Part shown: in pieces, positions 49,349-57,902 of the stretch
Layout of the letters: each line of letters begins with the position of its first letter
Numbering within the stretch: position 1 is the first letter of the stretch
NCBI RefSeq assembly: GCF_009938165.1
Contig: NZ_AP019650.1
Coordinates: forward strand, 1,116,001 to 1,180,000
Direction of reading: 5' to 3'
DNA length: 64,000 nucleotides
Source: Vibrio taketomensis
Lineage (GTDB): Bacteria > Pseudomonadota > Gammaproteobacteria > Enterobacterales > Vibrionaceae
Notes under the pieces: generated by a model
Told to the model about the DNA's origin: nothing
Seen by the model: only the letters and a program-made list of their open reading frames with translations
Databases searched by the model: none
Translations under genes and position numbers: made by a program

Positions 49349-49369
49349 TTTGTTGTCAGTAACAACAAA
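49349..49369. promoter_or_regulatory. MarR-type operator 2
   Basis: A second 21-bp inverted repeat with arms TTTGTTGT and AACAACAAA. It is 48 bases centre-to-centre from the first, consistent with two dimers flanking the promoter. Confidence 0.65.
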
Positions 49370-49411
49370 AATAATCAGACCTAGTTAGCATAATGTGCCG
49401 ATAGGCGTATA

Positions 49412-50356
49412 TCACCCACCATACATTCGACCGAAGTTGGGAATGTTCTTCTCCCAAATCGGTGTTTCCTCGCCAATCACCGCCTTCAATGTATCAATAA
49501 ACAACTTAGTTTTGATCGGGGCATCACGATGAGGATACACGGCATAAAAAGTACCAAAGTCATCGATGTTTACATCGGTCATAATCGGGATCAGTTTGCC
49601 TTGCTTAATTTCGTCTTGCACCATTTGTGCAGTAATCACGGCAAGCGTATTACCACCAGCCGCACTCCTAGCCAACATCTCCACATCATTAACTTTGTAC
49701 GCAACGTTAAGTTGGAAATACTGCTGTTTGCCTTGATTATCTTGATAACCAAACTTATCAAACAACAAACCAGGGGCGGCATAGATACTGGCAGGTAGCG
49801 ACTCGAGTTTTTCCAGTGAGTTCACCTCACCATGTTTTTTTAGAAACGCTGGAGAAGCAACAATCAATAATCGACTACGTGCGAGCTTGCGGCTGATCAG
49901 AGTCGAGTTTTTAGGCTTGCCAATGCGAAAGCCAATATCAAATCCTTCCTTGACCATATCGACCATTCGATCTTCCAGACGCAGTTCGAATTCCACATCA
50001 GGGTACTGTTGCTGAAAAAGTGAAATCGCATCTTGTACATACTGACGACCAAACATGGTTGAGCTTGTAATGCGCAGCAACCCACAAGGTTCAGCATGAT
50101 AGTTTTGGGCTAAGCGTTGAGTATCACTTAACAGCATTCGCAATGATTTGGCTTGGTTGATCATCTCATTACCTGCCGCAGTCAAAGACAATGAACGTGT
50201 AGTGCGATTGAGCAAACGTACGCCCAACTCATCCTCTAAACGGCTGATCTGTTTTGATATGACGGAACGGTCAACATTTTTTTGTTCTGCTACTTTAATG
50301 AATGACCCCAGCTCAACCACATCAAGTAACAGTAATAAACGACTAGAAAAATCCAT
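49412..50356 (-). CDS. LysR-family regulator
   Basis: The 314-residue protein has the LysR winged helix (about 5-62: GSFIKVAEQKNVDRSVISKQISRLEDELG) and a periplasmic-binding-like sensor domain (about 90-300). It is divergent from the enoyl-CoA hydratase-like gene, its probable target. The ligand is unknown. Confidence 0.85.
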   Translation of the reverse strand: MDFSSRLLLLLDVVELGSFIKVAEQKNVDRSVISKQISRLEDELGVRLLNRTTRSLSLTAAGNEMINQAKSLRMLLSDTQRLAQNYHAEPCGLLRITSSTMFGRQYVQDAISLFQQQYPDVEFELRLEDRMVDMVKEGFDIGFRIGKPKNSTLISRKLARSRLLIVASPAFLKKHGEVNSLEKLESLPASIYAAPGLLFDKFGYQDNQGKQQYFQLNVAYKVNDVEMLARSAAGGNTLAVITAQMVQDEIKQGKLIPIMTDVNIDDFGTFYAVYPHRDAPIKTKLFIDTLKAVIGEETPIWEKNIPNFGRMYGG

Positions 50357-50498
50357 ACCACTCCATTGTTGCTTTCATAGCATCAATTATGTGCAAATTA
50401 GTTTATTTTCTAATCTTATAACAAACCTATAGTAGCTGCACACAACGGGAGAGGTTCTCCACTCAATTAATTTTGCTATACCCCATGAGGAAGCTACG

Positions 50499-51308
50499 AT
50501 GAAAACGCTATCGATCACTCAACAAAACGGCATTACTACAGTAGAAATCAACAATCCACCAGTGAACGTAATCACGGTCGATGTTATCAACGAGGTCAAT
50601 CAATTTGTTCTGTCGCTGAAAGATGACCGCGAAACGAAAGTCGTGGTATTTAAATCCATGCATGAAACTTTCTTCTTGGCTCATTTAGATTTAAACGTCA
50701 TCAATGGCACACAAGGTGGTCAAGCGGCATCGATTGAATTCAATCACATGATTGCCAATATTAAAGCGATGAAACAAGTCTCTGTCGCAGTTGTCGATGG
50801 CGTAGCTCGAGGTGGTGGCAATGAGTTTGTGATGGCATGTGATTTGGCTTACGGCACTGAAAATGCGGCATTCGCGCAACCTGAGATTCACGTCAACATT
50901 CCTACCGGCGGTCAAGGTGCAGTTCAGTTTGCTCGTCGTATGGGAAAAAACAAAGCGCTTCAGGCATTATTGCTTGGCAATGACTTTACGGCTCAGCAAG
51001 CAGAGCAACTAAACATCATCACTCAGTTCGTGCCCAAAGCAGAGATAGAGGTATTTTTAGCTGCAACACTGCGTATTATCAGCCAGTTAGAGGTGCGTGA
51101 TATCGTGATGTATAAAGAGATTATTGCCGCTTCGATTAAAGATGAAGAAGCTGGCGCAGAACTTGAGTTACGCTACTTCTTAGAGCGCGCCAAAGAACAA
51201 AAAACGGCGGCTATCATTGCGGCATTTTTAAAACATGCTGGGCAAACTGAGCGTGAAGCCAAAGACATTCAAGGTATCTTTGTGGATACTGCAGCAGAGC
51301 TACGCTAA
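50499..51308 (+). CDS. Enoyl-CoA hydratase/isomerase family protein
   Basis: The 269-residue protein has the crotonase fold with INNPPVNVI at the start, the oxyanion-hole region VDGVARGGGNEFVMACDLAYG and QPEIHVNIPTGGQGAVQFARRMG. The typical second catalytic Glu region is present as PEI. Substrate is not evident. It follows AGGAAG and is divergent from the LysR gene; a hairpin terminator follows. Confidence 0.75.
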   Translation: MKTLSITQQNGITTVEINNPPVNVITVDVINEVNQFVLSLKDDRETKVVVFKSMHETFFLAHLDLNVINGTQGGQAASIEFNHMIANIKAMKQVSVAVVDGVARGGGNEFVMACDLAYGTENAAFAQPEIHVNIPTGGQGAVQFARRMGKNKALQALLLGNDFTAQQAEQLNIITQFVPKAEIEVFLAATLRIISQLEVRDIVMYKEIIAASIKDEEAGAELELRYFLERAKEQKTAAIIAAFLKHAGQTEREAKDIQGIFVDTAAELR

Positions 51309-51315
51309 TAAAACA

Positions 51316-51348
51316 AAAGCCAAGCTAGATTATCGCTAACTTGGCTTA
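51316..51348. terminator. Bidirectional terminator
   Basis: AAGCCAAG / CTTGGCTT stem between the hydratase and the convergent GNAT gene. Confidence 0.7.
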
Positions 51349-51366
51349 TAACCATCTTATTTTTTA

Positions 51367-51867
51367 TTAATTCGACAACTGCATTTCCATCAGGGAGGCA
51401 TCATCGCCATAGGTGGAGCTGACATCATTGCTGTCTAGTGGTGCAAAGCCGAGGCTAGACCAATAACTGCTAGAGCCTTGTACCGCAACTAGGTTTATCC
51501 TTTTAACACCTTGTCGTTGAGTGAATTCGAACACCTTCTTTGTCAGTAATCGCCCCACCCCTTTACCTTGGGCTTTGCTGCTCACTGCCATATCATGGAT
51601 GAAATGTTGATGTTGACCGCTTACTTTTGTAAGAGGCTGAAATAGCTTAGGTGGCGTTGGACTATCCCAAGGATGAGAAAGTAAGTAACCCGCAATCTCT
51701 CCATCTTTTGACTCACAGACAAAGCAGGTCTTGGGAGAGACAAGGCTTTTACTTTTTAGTACGTCGATACTTTCAACCACACCATCATGGTAGGCTTCTG
51801 CCTGAATTTTGATTATCGAATCCCAATCAGACTCAACCACCGCCCTAACTTTCAAATTACACCTCAA
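51367..51867 (-). CDS. GNAT acetyltransferase
   Basis: The 166-residue protein shows the GNAT order: an N-terminal beta-alpha pair (VRAVVESDWDSIIKIQAEAYHD), IHDMAVSSKAQGKGVGRLLTKKVFEF with the acetyl-CoA loop (Q-G-K-G-V-G), and the final VQGSSSYWSSLGFAPL. The acceptor is unknown. Single gene. Confidence 0.8.
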   Translation of the reverse strand: MRCNLKVRAVVESDWDSIIKIQAEAYHDGVVESIDVLKSKSLVSPKTCFVCESKDGEIAGYLLSHPWDSPTPPKLFQPLTKVSGQHQHFIHDMAVSSKAQGKGVGRLLTKKVFEFTQRQGVKRINLVAVQGSSSYWSSLGFAPLDSNDVSSTYGDDASLMEMQLSN

Positions 51868-51968
51868 ATCAAATTGTTATTTCAATAAACGCTACTTGTT
51901 AGTGATAATGCCCGCTTTGGTATTTTATCTCAATTTAAATCAAAAGCTTAAACTTGAATCATGAACAT

Positions 51969-52370
51969 TCAAAGCTTCTCAATAAACTCTTCACATTGAT
52001 TGCATTTATAACCATGCTTGTAAAAAAACAAAGGGAAACCAAGCAGAATAAAGACTAAAAACGCTGAGCGCTTTCCTTTCGTATAGGCGACTAGGTCATG
52101 GCTACCGCATTTTGGGCAAACTTCACTACGCTCTGCTTCGGGCATCTCGTTATCAACATCTTGTGAGAAGTCACTGCTTAAGATTTGTAGCGCTTGTTCA
52201 GCATCACGATCAGCAACCATCAAACGCACACCACCGATGGCGTTAGAGTATAACCATTGGGTATTAACGGTGTGCTCATCTGCAATATAGCTCTCTATTC
52301 CGGCACTCTCTAAACTCGCTTTTGCGATATGTGCTTCATGAGGAAATGAGTATCTTGCTACCACAATCAT
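51969..52370 (-). CDS. DUF2007 protein with C-terminal zinc ribbon and membrane helix
   Basis: The 133-residue protein begins with a DUF2007 domain (ARYSFPHEAHIAKASLESAGIESYIADE..GGVRLMVADRDAEQALQILS). This is followed by CPKCGSHDL, a hydrophobic segment (SAFLVFILLGFPLFFYK) and CNQC. The two CxxC pairs could bind zinc. Function unknown. Single gene. Confidence 0.75.
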   Translation of the reverse strand: MIVVARYSFPHEAHIAKASLESAGIESYIADEHTVNTQWLYSNAIGGVRLMVADRDAEQALQILSSDFSQDVDNEMPEAERSEVCPKCGSHDLVAYTKGKRSAFLVFILLGFPLFFYKHGYKCNQCEEFIEKL

Positions 52371-52528
52371 GCGTAACTCCTTCTCTCTTCAATCTCAAGA
52401 ATTCCTATTTGACTCACTATAGTGCTGCGATTGTCATTACACCAAAGCTGAATATTACTCTAATGCTAATTTAAGAAAACTTAGTTTTCACTAAATTGGA
52501 GCATATCATTAACATTTTATGTTGTAAC

Positions 52529-52547
52529 GATAATGGTTATCAGTAAG
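52529..52547. promoter_or_regulatory. Fur box before the iron-uptake operon
   Basis: GATAATGGTTATCAGTAAG matches the 19-bp Fur consensus well (inverted GATAAT arms) and lies 34 bases before the P19 gene. Fur would shut the operon when iron is plentiful. Confidence 0.75.
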
Positions 52548-52580
52548 ATTCTCGACATCAGTCGATAATGGAATAACATA

Positions 52581-53135
52581 ATGAAAAAAGCTCAACTTGC
52601 TCTGCTCACCACTATGGTTTTAGGTTCAACTTCTGTTCTTGCGCAAGAGTACCCTCTTGGTCAACCAACAATCAAAGACGGCATGGAAATTCAAGGTGTA
52701 TACCTTCAGCCAATCACTATGGATATGGATGGTATGACCCACATGCACAATTTATCAGCTAAAGAGTCTGATGTTCACCTAGAAGCCGACATTCACGCCG
52801 TAGAAGAGAACCCTAACGGCTTTGCCGAAGGTGCGTGGATCCCTTACCTAACCATCAAGTATTCAGTGGATAAACTGGGTGACAAAAAAGCGGCACAAAC
52901 AGGCGAATTTATGCCGATGGTTGCCAGCGATGGTCCTCACTATGGCAAAAACATCAAACTCGATGGCAATGGTAAATACAAAGTAACCTTTACCATTTAC
53001 CCGCCTTCATACAACAAAAACGTCGGATTTGGTCGCCATATCGATAAAGAAACTGGTGTGGCACCTTGGTTCAAGCCATTCGATGTCACTTGGGAATTTA
53101 ACTACGCCGGCGTTGGCCGCAAAGGTAGTTACTAA
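52581..53135 (+). CDS. P19/FetP-type periplasmic iron-binding protein
   Basis: The 184-residue protein has a signal peptide (cut after SVLA, about residue 21) and the P19/Tp34 iron-transport fold: EIQGVYLQPITMDMDG, HMHNLSAKESDVHLEADIHA, EGAWIPYLTIKY, GRHIDKETGVAPWF. His and Met residues there are the copper/iron ligands in this family. It supplies ferrous iron to the FTR1 permease. First gene of the Fur-controlled operon. Confidence 0.82.
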   Translation: MKKAQLALLTTMVLGSTSVLAQEYPLGQPTIKDGMEIQGVYLQPITMDMDGMTHMHNLSAKESDVHLEADIHAVEENPNGFAEGAWIPYLTIKYSVDKLGDKKAAQTGEFMPMVASDGPHYGKNIKLDGNGKYKVTFTIYPPSYNKNVGFGRHIDKETGVAPWFKPFDVTWEFNYAGVGRKGSY

Positions 53136-53197
53136 CTCACCGATTGTAATAATTTGGGGCATCAGCCCCTTTGTATCCACATCTCACGATATCGCCC

Positions 53198-53544
53198 ATG
53201 AAAAATCGCTCATCTTTGTTATTGCCGCCTTATGCACTATGTCCTCCCTGTCAGTGTTGGCCGCAGAAAAATTCACCACGCAATTGCAAATGAAAAATGG
53301 CCAATTGATCCCACAAGTTTTAGACGTTCCAACGGGAAAAATCATTCGCATAAAAGTCTCCAACATTGGTAATCAACCTGCTGAATTTGAAAGTACCCAA
53401 CTACGTAGAGAAAAGGTTCTTGCGCCGGGCGCTCATTCGGTGGTCGTCATTGCTCCCCTACGTGCTGGCACTTACACCTTCTTTGATGATTTTCACCTTG
53501 ATCTTCCAGCAGGAAAAATCATCGCTAAAGAGCGAGTAGAATAA
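53198..53544 (+). CDS. Exported cupredoxin-like protein of the iron operon, start affected by A-run
   Basis: The frame ending at 53544 encodes about 115 residues: LIFVIAALCTMSSLSVLA (signal) then EKFTTQLQMKNGQLIPQVLDVPTGKIIRIKVSNIGNQPAEFESTQ...GAHSVVVIAPLRAGTYTFFDDFH, a cupredoxin fold of the EfeO N-domain/FetP-partner type. The proper start MKK-S is at 53198, but the A-run after it has five A where six are needed, so the frame from that ATG is off by one. Otherwise the first in-frame Met is 53239, inside the signal. Its stop overlaps the FTR1 start. Confidence 0.6.
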
Positions 53545-54386
53545 TGGGACAAGTCGCATTTGTTATTTGGCGTGAGAGCATTGAAGCGCTGCTGCTGATC
53601 AGCATTATCTTTGCGTGGATTAAACAAAATGATGACAGCCAACAAGGCATGAAATATCTATGGTATGGCGTAGGATTTGGCTGCGGCGTATCGGTGTTGC
53701 TGGCCTCTGCTATCTATGGAGTTTTCAACATTCTTGGGGATACCGAGCAATCCATCTTTATGATCGGGATGGAGTTTATCGCCTGCATATTAATTGTCCA
53801 AATGGTGTGTTGGATGAATAGTCGAGGCAGAATGTTAAAGTCCGAGCTTGAATCCGGCCTTAGCGAACAAACCAAACATCGCAGTTGGTGGGGCGTCACC
53901 TTGATCGTGGCCATTGCCATTGCCCGTGAAGGCAGTGAAATCGTGGTATTTCTCTCCAGCTTTATCATGACGCTCAACTCAAACAATGCGGCAGAATTTT
54001 TTACTGAAGTGTTTACTGGTATCGCACTTGCCGCACTGACTATCTATCTGTTCTCTCTGTTTAAGCGCTTTATTCCATGGAAAATTTTCTTCAACATCAC
54101 CGGCATCATTTTGCTTTTCCTTGCACTATCTCTATTGCTTAGAGGGGTTGAAGAAAGCATTAACTTGCTGATTGAATATGATTATTCCGTGCCCGATTTT
54201 CTTTACCTACCGGCTTGGAATACTACCGCAATAATTGATGACTCAACCGTGTTTGGCAACTTACTAGCGTCATTCTTTGCTTATCGTTCGCAACCGATAT
54301 GGCTCAGCGTCATTACCTTTGTGCTGTACTGGATCGCTGTCGGTTCACTGATGGTTTTCGGAGGGAAAAATGAACAGCAAAACTAA
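53544..54386 (+). CDS. FTR1-family iron permease (EfeU-like)
   Basis: The 280-residue membrane protein has about seven helices and two iron-binding motifs of the FTR1/EfeU type: R10-E-S-I-E14 at the start and R128-E-G-S-E132. It moves iron across the inner membrane; the periplasmic partners around it bind and oxidise ferrous iron. It overlaps the cupredoxin stop and the next gene's start by 17 bases. Confidence 0.87.
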   Translation: MGQVAFVIWRESIEALLLISIIFAWIKQNDDSQQGMKYLWYGVGFGCGVSVLLASAIYGVFNILGDTEQSIFMIGMEFIACILIVQMVCWMNSRGRMLKSELESGLSEQTKHRSWWGVTLIVAIAIAREGSEIVVFLSSFIMTLNSNNAAEFFTEVFTGIALAALTIYLFSLFKRFIPWKIFFNITGIILLFLALSLLLRGVEESINLLIEYDYSVPDFLYLPAWNTTAIIDDSTVFGNLLASFFAYRSQPIWLSVITFVLYWIAVGSLMVFGGKNEQQN

Positions 54387-55266
54387 ACCATTTCTGACCG
54401 CTAGTTGCCTACTATTAAGCCTAATAGTCAGCGCATCAGTCAGTGCAAAAGCATTACGTTCTCCGGTTCAAACCGGAGATGACATTATTGTGGCCAGAGG
54501 TGATATACCAACACCAGCGAAATACCATCAAGCGACTCAAGCCGTATTGGCGTACGCAAGTCAAAATGTGGCCTCAATTATCTCGCGGCTTAATCAGCTT
54601 AACGCTGCTTTAAGCAGTGGTGATTTATCCCAAGCTCAGCAGCTCTACGTACAAGCTCACCAACACTATGAGCAGATTCGCCCTATCATACGGCTGTTTG
54701 GCCATACCGATCGCATCATTAACTCCCGTGCAAGCGACTTCCTGCAAGGAACATCGGATTATCGGTTTAAAGGCTTTCACCTAGTTGAATACTTGCTTTT
54801 TGACAGTAAAAACCTGCCTGCGGCAAAAGATGCGGTCGACGAGCTGTTGATGTACACCAAAGATCTCAAACAGCGTATCGCACAAGAGCAGATTGAAATT
54901 CCTAAACTGGTGCAATCATCAGCCGATTTCATTGAAATGGCGATTGAGGTCAAGCTCGCTGGCAAGGAAAACCTCTACAGTCGCTCAGACATTGCTGATA
55001 TGGCGGCCAATGTGGCAGGTTCTCAACATATTATTGAACAAATATCGGCCTTTATTCCGCCATCGGTCCTAAAGCCAATTGACCGTCACTACCAACAAAT
55101 CAATGCAATTTTGGCGCATTACCTAACACCAAAGGGTCACTACAAAACCTTTGAAGCGCTAACCGCACATGACAAGAAAAAGCTCTATTCCCTATTGTCA
55201 CAACAAGCCGACTTACTGGCGACACTAAGAGCCACATTAGACGTTGATGTCTATTTCAAGTTTTAG
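54370..55266 (+). CDS. efeO: EfeO/EfeM-like M75 (imelysin) periplasmic protein
   Basis: The 298-residue protein has a signal peptide (about 1-27) and the imelysin/M75 helical fold. The HxxE motif (His137-L-V-Glu140 in FKGFHLVEYLLF) is thought to bind metal. There is no N-terminal cupredoxin, which is instead encoded separately upstream. It overlaps the FTR1 gene by 17 bases, and EfeB follows. Confidence 0.82.
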   Translation: MNSKTKPFLTASCLLLSLIVSASVSAKALRSPVQTGDDIIVARGDIPTPAKYHQATQAVLAYASQNVASIISRLNQLNAALSSGDLSQAQQLYVQAHQHYEQIRPIIRLFGHTDRIINSRASDFLQGTSDYRFKGFHLVEYLLFDSKNLPAAKDAVDELLMYTKDLKQRIAQEQIEIPKLVQSSADFIEMAIEVKLAGKENLYSRSDIADMAANVAGSQHIIEQISAFIPPSVLKPIDRHYQQINAILAHYLTPKGHYKTFEALTAHDKKKLYSLLSQQADLLATLRATLDVDVYFKF

Positions 55267-55276
55267 GCGAAATATA

Positions 55277-56545
55277 ATGAAAAATACGCAAAATTCGGCA
55301 AAATCAGCGGTGTCTCGCCGTAACGTTCTTAAAGCGATTGCTGCAAGTGGCGCAGCATTAACCCTCCCAAGTATGGCAGCATCGGGAGCAAATCAGTGCC
55401 ATGACTACGCAAAAGTGATCAAGTTCAACGGTTTACATCAAGCAGGCGTAATCACCAAAGAGCAAAAGGATGCGTCTTTCATTGCCTTTGATGTCACCAC
55501 AGAAAGCCTGGATGAGCTTGAACAGTGCTTTAAAATCCTCACTGACCGTATCGCCTATTTAACGCAAGCTCATGCCATTACACCGAACACTAACGACAAA
55601 CTACCCCCTCGTGAATCGGGTATTTTAGGCAGTTACTTAAAACCTGATGCCCTGACCATTACCGTGGCACTCGGTGACAGTTTGTTTGATTCTCGTTTTG
55701 GCCTCAGTACATTCAAACCTAAGCATTTGGTTGAAATGAAAAGTTTTCCGAATGATCAATTAGAACAAGATTGGTGCGGCGGCGACATCACACTACAAAT
55801 CTGTGCCAACAGCCCAGAAAGCGTGATTTATGCTCTACGTGATATTATTCGCCACACCAATCCTTACCTTGTTCCGGTTTGGAAAATGGATGGGTTTCTA
55901 CCATCACGCAATATTGATAACCAATCAACACCCATCAACTTATTTGGTTTTAAAGACGGCACTGGCAATGCACCTAGTGACAACACCCAACTTATGGACG
56001 ATATCGTTTGGGTAACCGATGATGACAAAGACCAACCGTGGTGTGTAGGTGGCAGCTATCAGGCCATCCGCTTGATTCGCTTTAATCTCGAATTTTGGGA
56101 CCGCACACCACTAGAAGATCAAGAAAATGACTTTGGTCGTCATAAAGTGAGTGGAGCGCCTATCGGGATGAAAAATGAGCAAGACTCACCTGAGTTTGCT
56201 AAAGATCCTCACGGTGATCGTATTTTGTTTGATTCTCACATGCGCCGAGCGGAGCCGCGCAACCCACATCGCCATACCGCCGAGCTTCGTCGCCGAAGCT
56301 ATAGCTATTCACTTGGGGTAAGCAATACTGGTGCATTGGATATGGGGCTGATTTTTGTTTGCTATCAGCAAAACCTCAAAACCGGCTTTATCGACACGCA
56401 AAAACGCCTCAATGGCGAACCGTTGGAACGCTATGTCAAACCTTTCGGCGGCGGTTATTATTTTGTACTACCGGGTTTAGATAACAAGCAAACCTATTTG
56501 GCGAGCCAGCTATTTGCTTTAGCCAAGCACAAACCATTAGGATAA
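55277..56545 (+). CDS. efeB: EfeB, deferrochelatase/DyP-type peroxidase, Tat-exported
   Basis: The 422-residue protein has a Tat signal with SRRNVLK at residues 13-19 and a DyP peroxidase body: IRHTNPYLVPVWKMDGFL, LFGFKDGTGNAPS (distal Asp motif), the proximal haem His region HTAELRRRSYSY. It oxidises ferrous iron or removes haem iron in the periplasm. I start at 55277; the frame upstream at 55244 is out of family. The last gene of the operon; a terminator follows. Confidence 0.87.
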   Translation: MKNTQNSAKSAVSRRNVLKAIAASGAALTLPSMAASGANQCHDYAKVIKFNGLHQAGVITKEQKDASFIAFDVTTESLDELEQCFKILTDRIAYLTQAHAITPNTNDKLPPRESGILGSYLKPDALTITVALGDSLFDSRFGLSTFKPKHLVEMKSFPNDQLEQDWCGGDITLQICANSPESVIYALRDIIRHTNPYLVPVWKMDGFLPSRNIDNQSTPINLFGFKDGTGNAPSDNTQLMDDIVWVTDDDKDQPWCVGGSYQAIRLIRFNLEFWDRTPLEDQENDFGRHKVSGAPIGMKNEQDSPEFAKDPHGDRILFDSHMRRAEPRNPHRHTAELRRRSYSYSLGVSNTGALDMGLIFVCYQQNLKTGFIDTQKRLNGEPLERYVKPFGGGYYFVLPGLDNKQTYLASQLFALAKHKPLG

Positions 56546-56567
56546 GAGCAGTCACGTCACTTTGATC

Positions 56568-56597
56568 AAAAAAGGTCGCTTTGATAGCGACCTTTTA
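56568..56597. terminator. Terminator after efeB
   Basis: AAAAAAGGTCGCT / AGCGACCTTTT hairpin followed by T residues; shared with the convergent pyrophosphatase gene. Confidence 0.85.
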
Positions 56598-56629
56598 TTC
56601 ATCAATAGCTTAGCAATTTAGCATCAAAC

Positions 56630-57286
56630 TTATGGTTTATAGTGCTTAATTGCTTGCTCAAGAACGTTGCTCGCTTCTTTACTTGTCATTACGCCTTCAA
56701 CTTCGATTCCGCCGTCAATGCCTTTGTAGTTAGCAAACCACGTTTGCGCAATTTCAACCACTCCTGGGTAGTTTTTCTGAAGCACTTCAATCGACTCAAC
56801 GTCTTTAAATGGTGATTGTTCGACCACAGGCACTGCAATCAACTTGTCATCTTGCTCACCACCGTCGAGCATTTTCAAGCCGCCAATCACACGCACTGGC
56901 ACTACGCTACCGCGCTCTAAAGCCGCACCCAGCACGAGAATATCGAGAGGGTCACCGTCGCCACCTAAAGATTTTGGCAACGCTGTGCTTGGAATCGTGC
57001 CGTAGTTACCTGGGTAGCCAAGGTACTGAACAATACGCGGTTGGCCATTTTTAAATTCCCAGTTGATAATTGAGCTATCGTTTTTGCTCACTTCCCACTT
57101 TTCATTACTTCCGGCTGGGATTTCAATAATCGCATTAACCGTACCATTATCATTCTTGCTCGGAATATCGGCGAGATAGTCAAAGTCCGCTTTGATTGTG
57201 TAGGTATCAACCTGATCAAAATCATTTGCCGCCATAACAGATGCTGACGCTAATAAAATACTTGTCAATAATAGTGATTTTTTCAT
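56630..57286 (-). CDS. Exported inorganic pyrophosphatase, family I
   Basis: The 218-residue protein has a signal peptide (MKKSLLLTSILLASASVMAAN, start 57286) ahead of a family I soluble pyrophosphatase. The body has NAIIEIPAGSNEKWEV, the YLGYPGNYGTIPST metal site and the GDGDPLDILVLG signature. The exported form is unusual because most family I enzymes are cytoplasmic. Two further in-frame Met upstream would mask the signal. Single gene. Confidence 0.8.
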   Translation of the reverse strand: MKKSLLLTSILLASASVMAANDFDQVDTYTIKADFDYLADIPSKNDNGTVNAIIEIPAGSNEKWEVSKNDSSIINWEFKNGQPRIVQYLGYPGNYGTIPSTALPKSLGGDGDPLDILVLGAALERGSVVPVRVIGGLKMLDGGEQDDKLIAVPVVEQSPFKDVESIEVLQKNYPGVVEIAQTWFANYKGIDGGIEVEGVMTSKEASNVLEQAIKHYKP

Positions 57287-57591
57287 TTTAATTTCCATGT
57301 CAAAAACAAACGTATCTTTGATTGATTTCATTAAGACTAAATGAAAGATTTATGTACTTTTAAGAACCTGCACGAGTGAGATGTACTGACTGTTTATCCC
57401 ATGCTAGTCCAGCGAATGTTTCATTCGCGGAGTTATTCTAACTCGGTGCAAATTTCATATTCATGGCAGAAAATCACAATAACAATGCGGCTGGTTATAT
57501 TAATTAAGGTTACGTAAAGAAGTACGTTAGGCCTCGCAAATTAGAATTAATATTTGACTGAAAACGGTTTGTGTTATTGCGTCAAAAATGC
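57287..57591. other. Intergenic stretch between the pyrophosphatase and the small exported protein gene
   Basis: About 300 bases without a gene. A 7-bp stem GCGAATG-TTT-CATTCGC lies at 57412-57428. Nothing else is seen. Confidence 0.4.
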
Positions 57592-57861
57592 TTATTTATC
57601 GGGCATACCTTCGATTTTAATGCCATCAGCAAGAATGCAATCTCGAGCTTGCATTAACATGGCAAACGCCTCTTCAAACTCCCCTTCTTTAGCATTAGCA
57701 ATCTTATTTGCAGCTTGGGGAAATTGGCATTTTTTGACAATTTCATCTTGTACACTAATAGGGACTAATTCCCCATTCGGATAAAACCACTTGGGGGCTT
57801 CGTGAGCCAATGTCTGAAAACTCACCACACTCAACAAAGCCATTTTTATCACGTTATGCAT
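57592..57861 (-). CDS. Small exported protein, 89 aa, unknown
   Basis: Start 57861 gives MHNVIKMALLSVVSFQTLA-HEAPKWFYPNGELVPIS, a signal peptide and a short soluble part with two cysteines (KKCQFPQAANKI, ARDCILADG) that may form a disulfide. It lies 41 bases after the MFS stop and is probably in the same transcript. Unrecognised. Confidence 0.55.
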   Translation of the reverse strand: MHNVIKMALLSVVSFQTLAHEAPKWFYPNGELVPISVQDEIVKKCQFPQAANKIANAKEGEFEEAFAMLMQARDCILADGIKIEGMPDK

Positions 57862-57902
57862 AACAACATCCATGTAATCTAACAACGAACCCACAAATGG
57901 GA

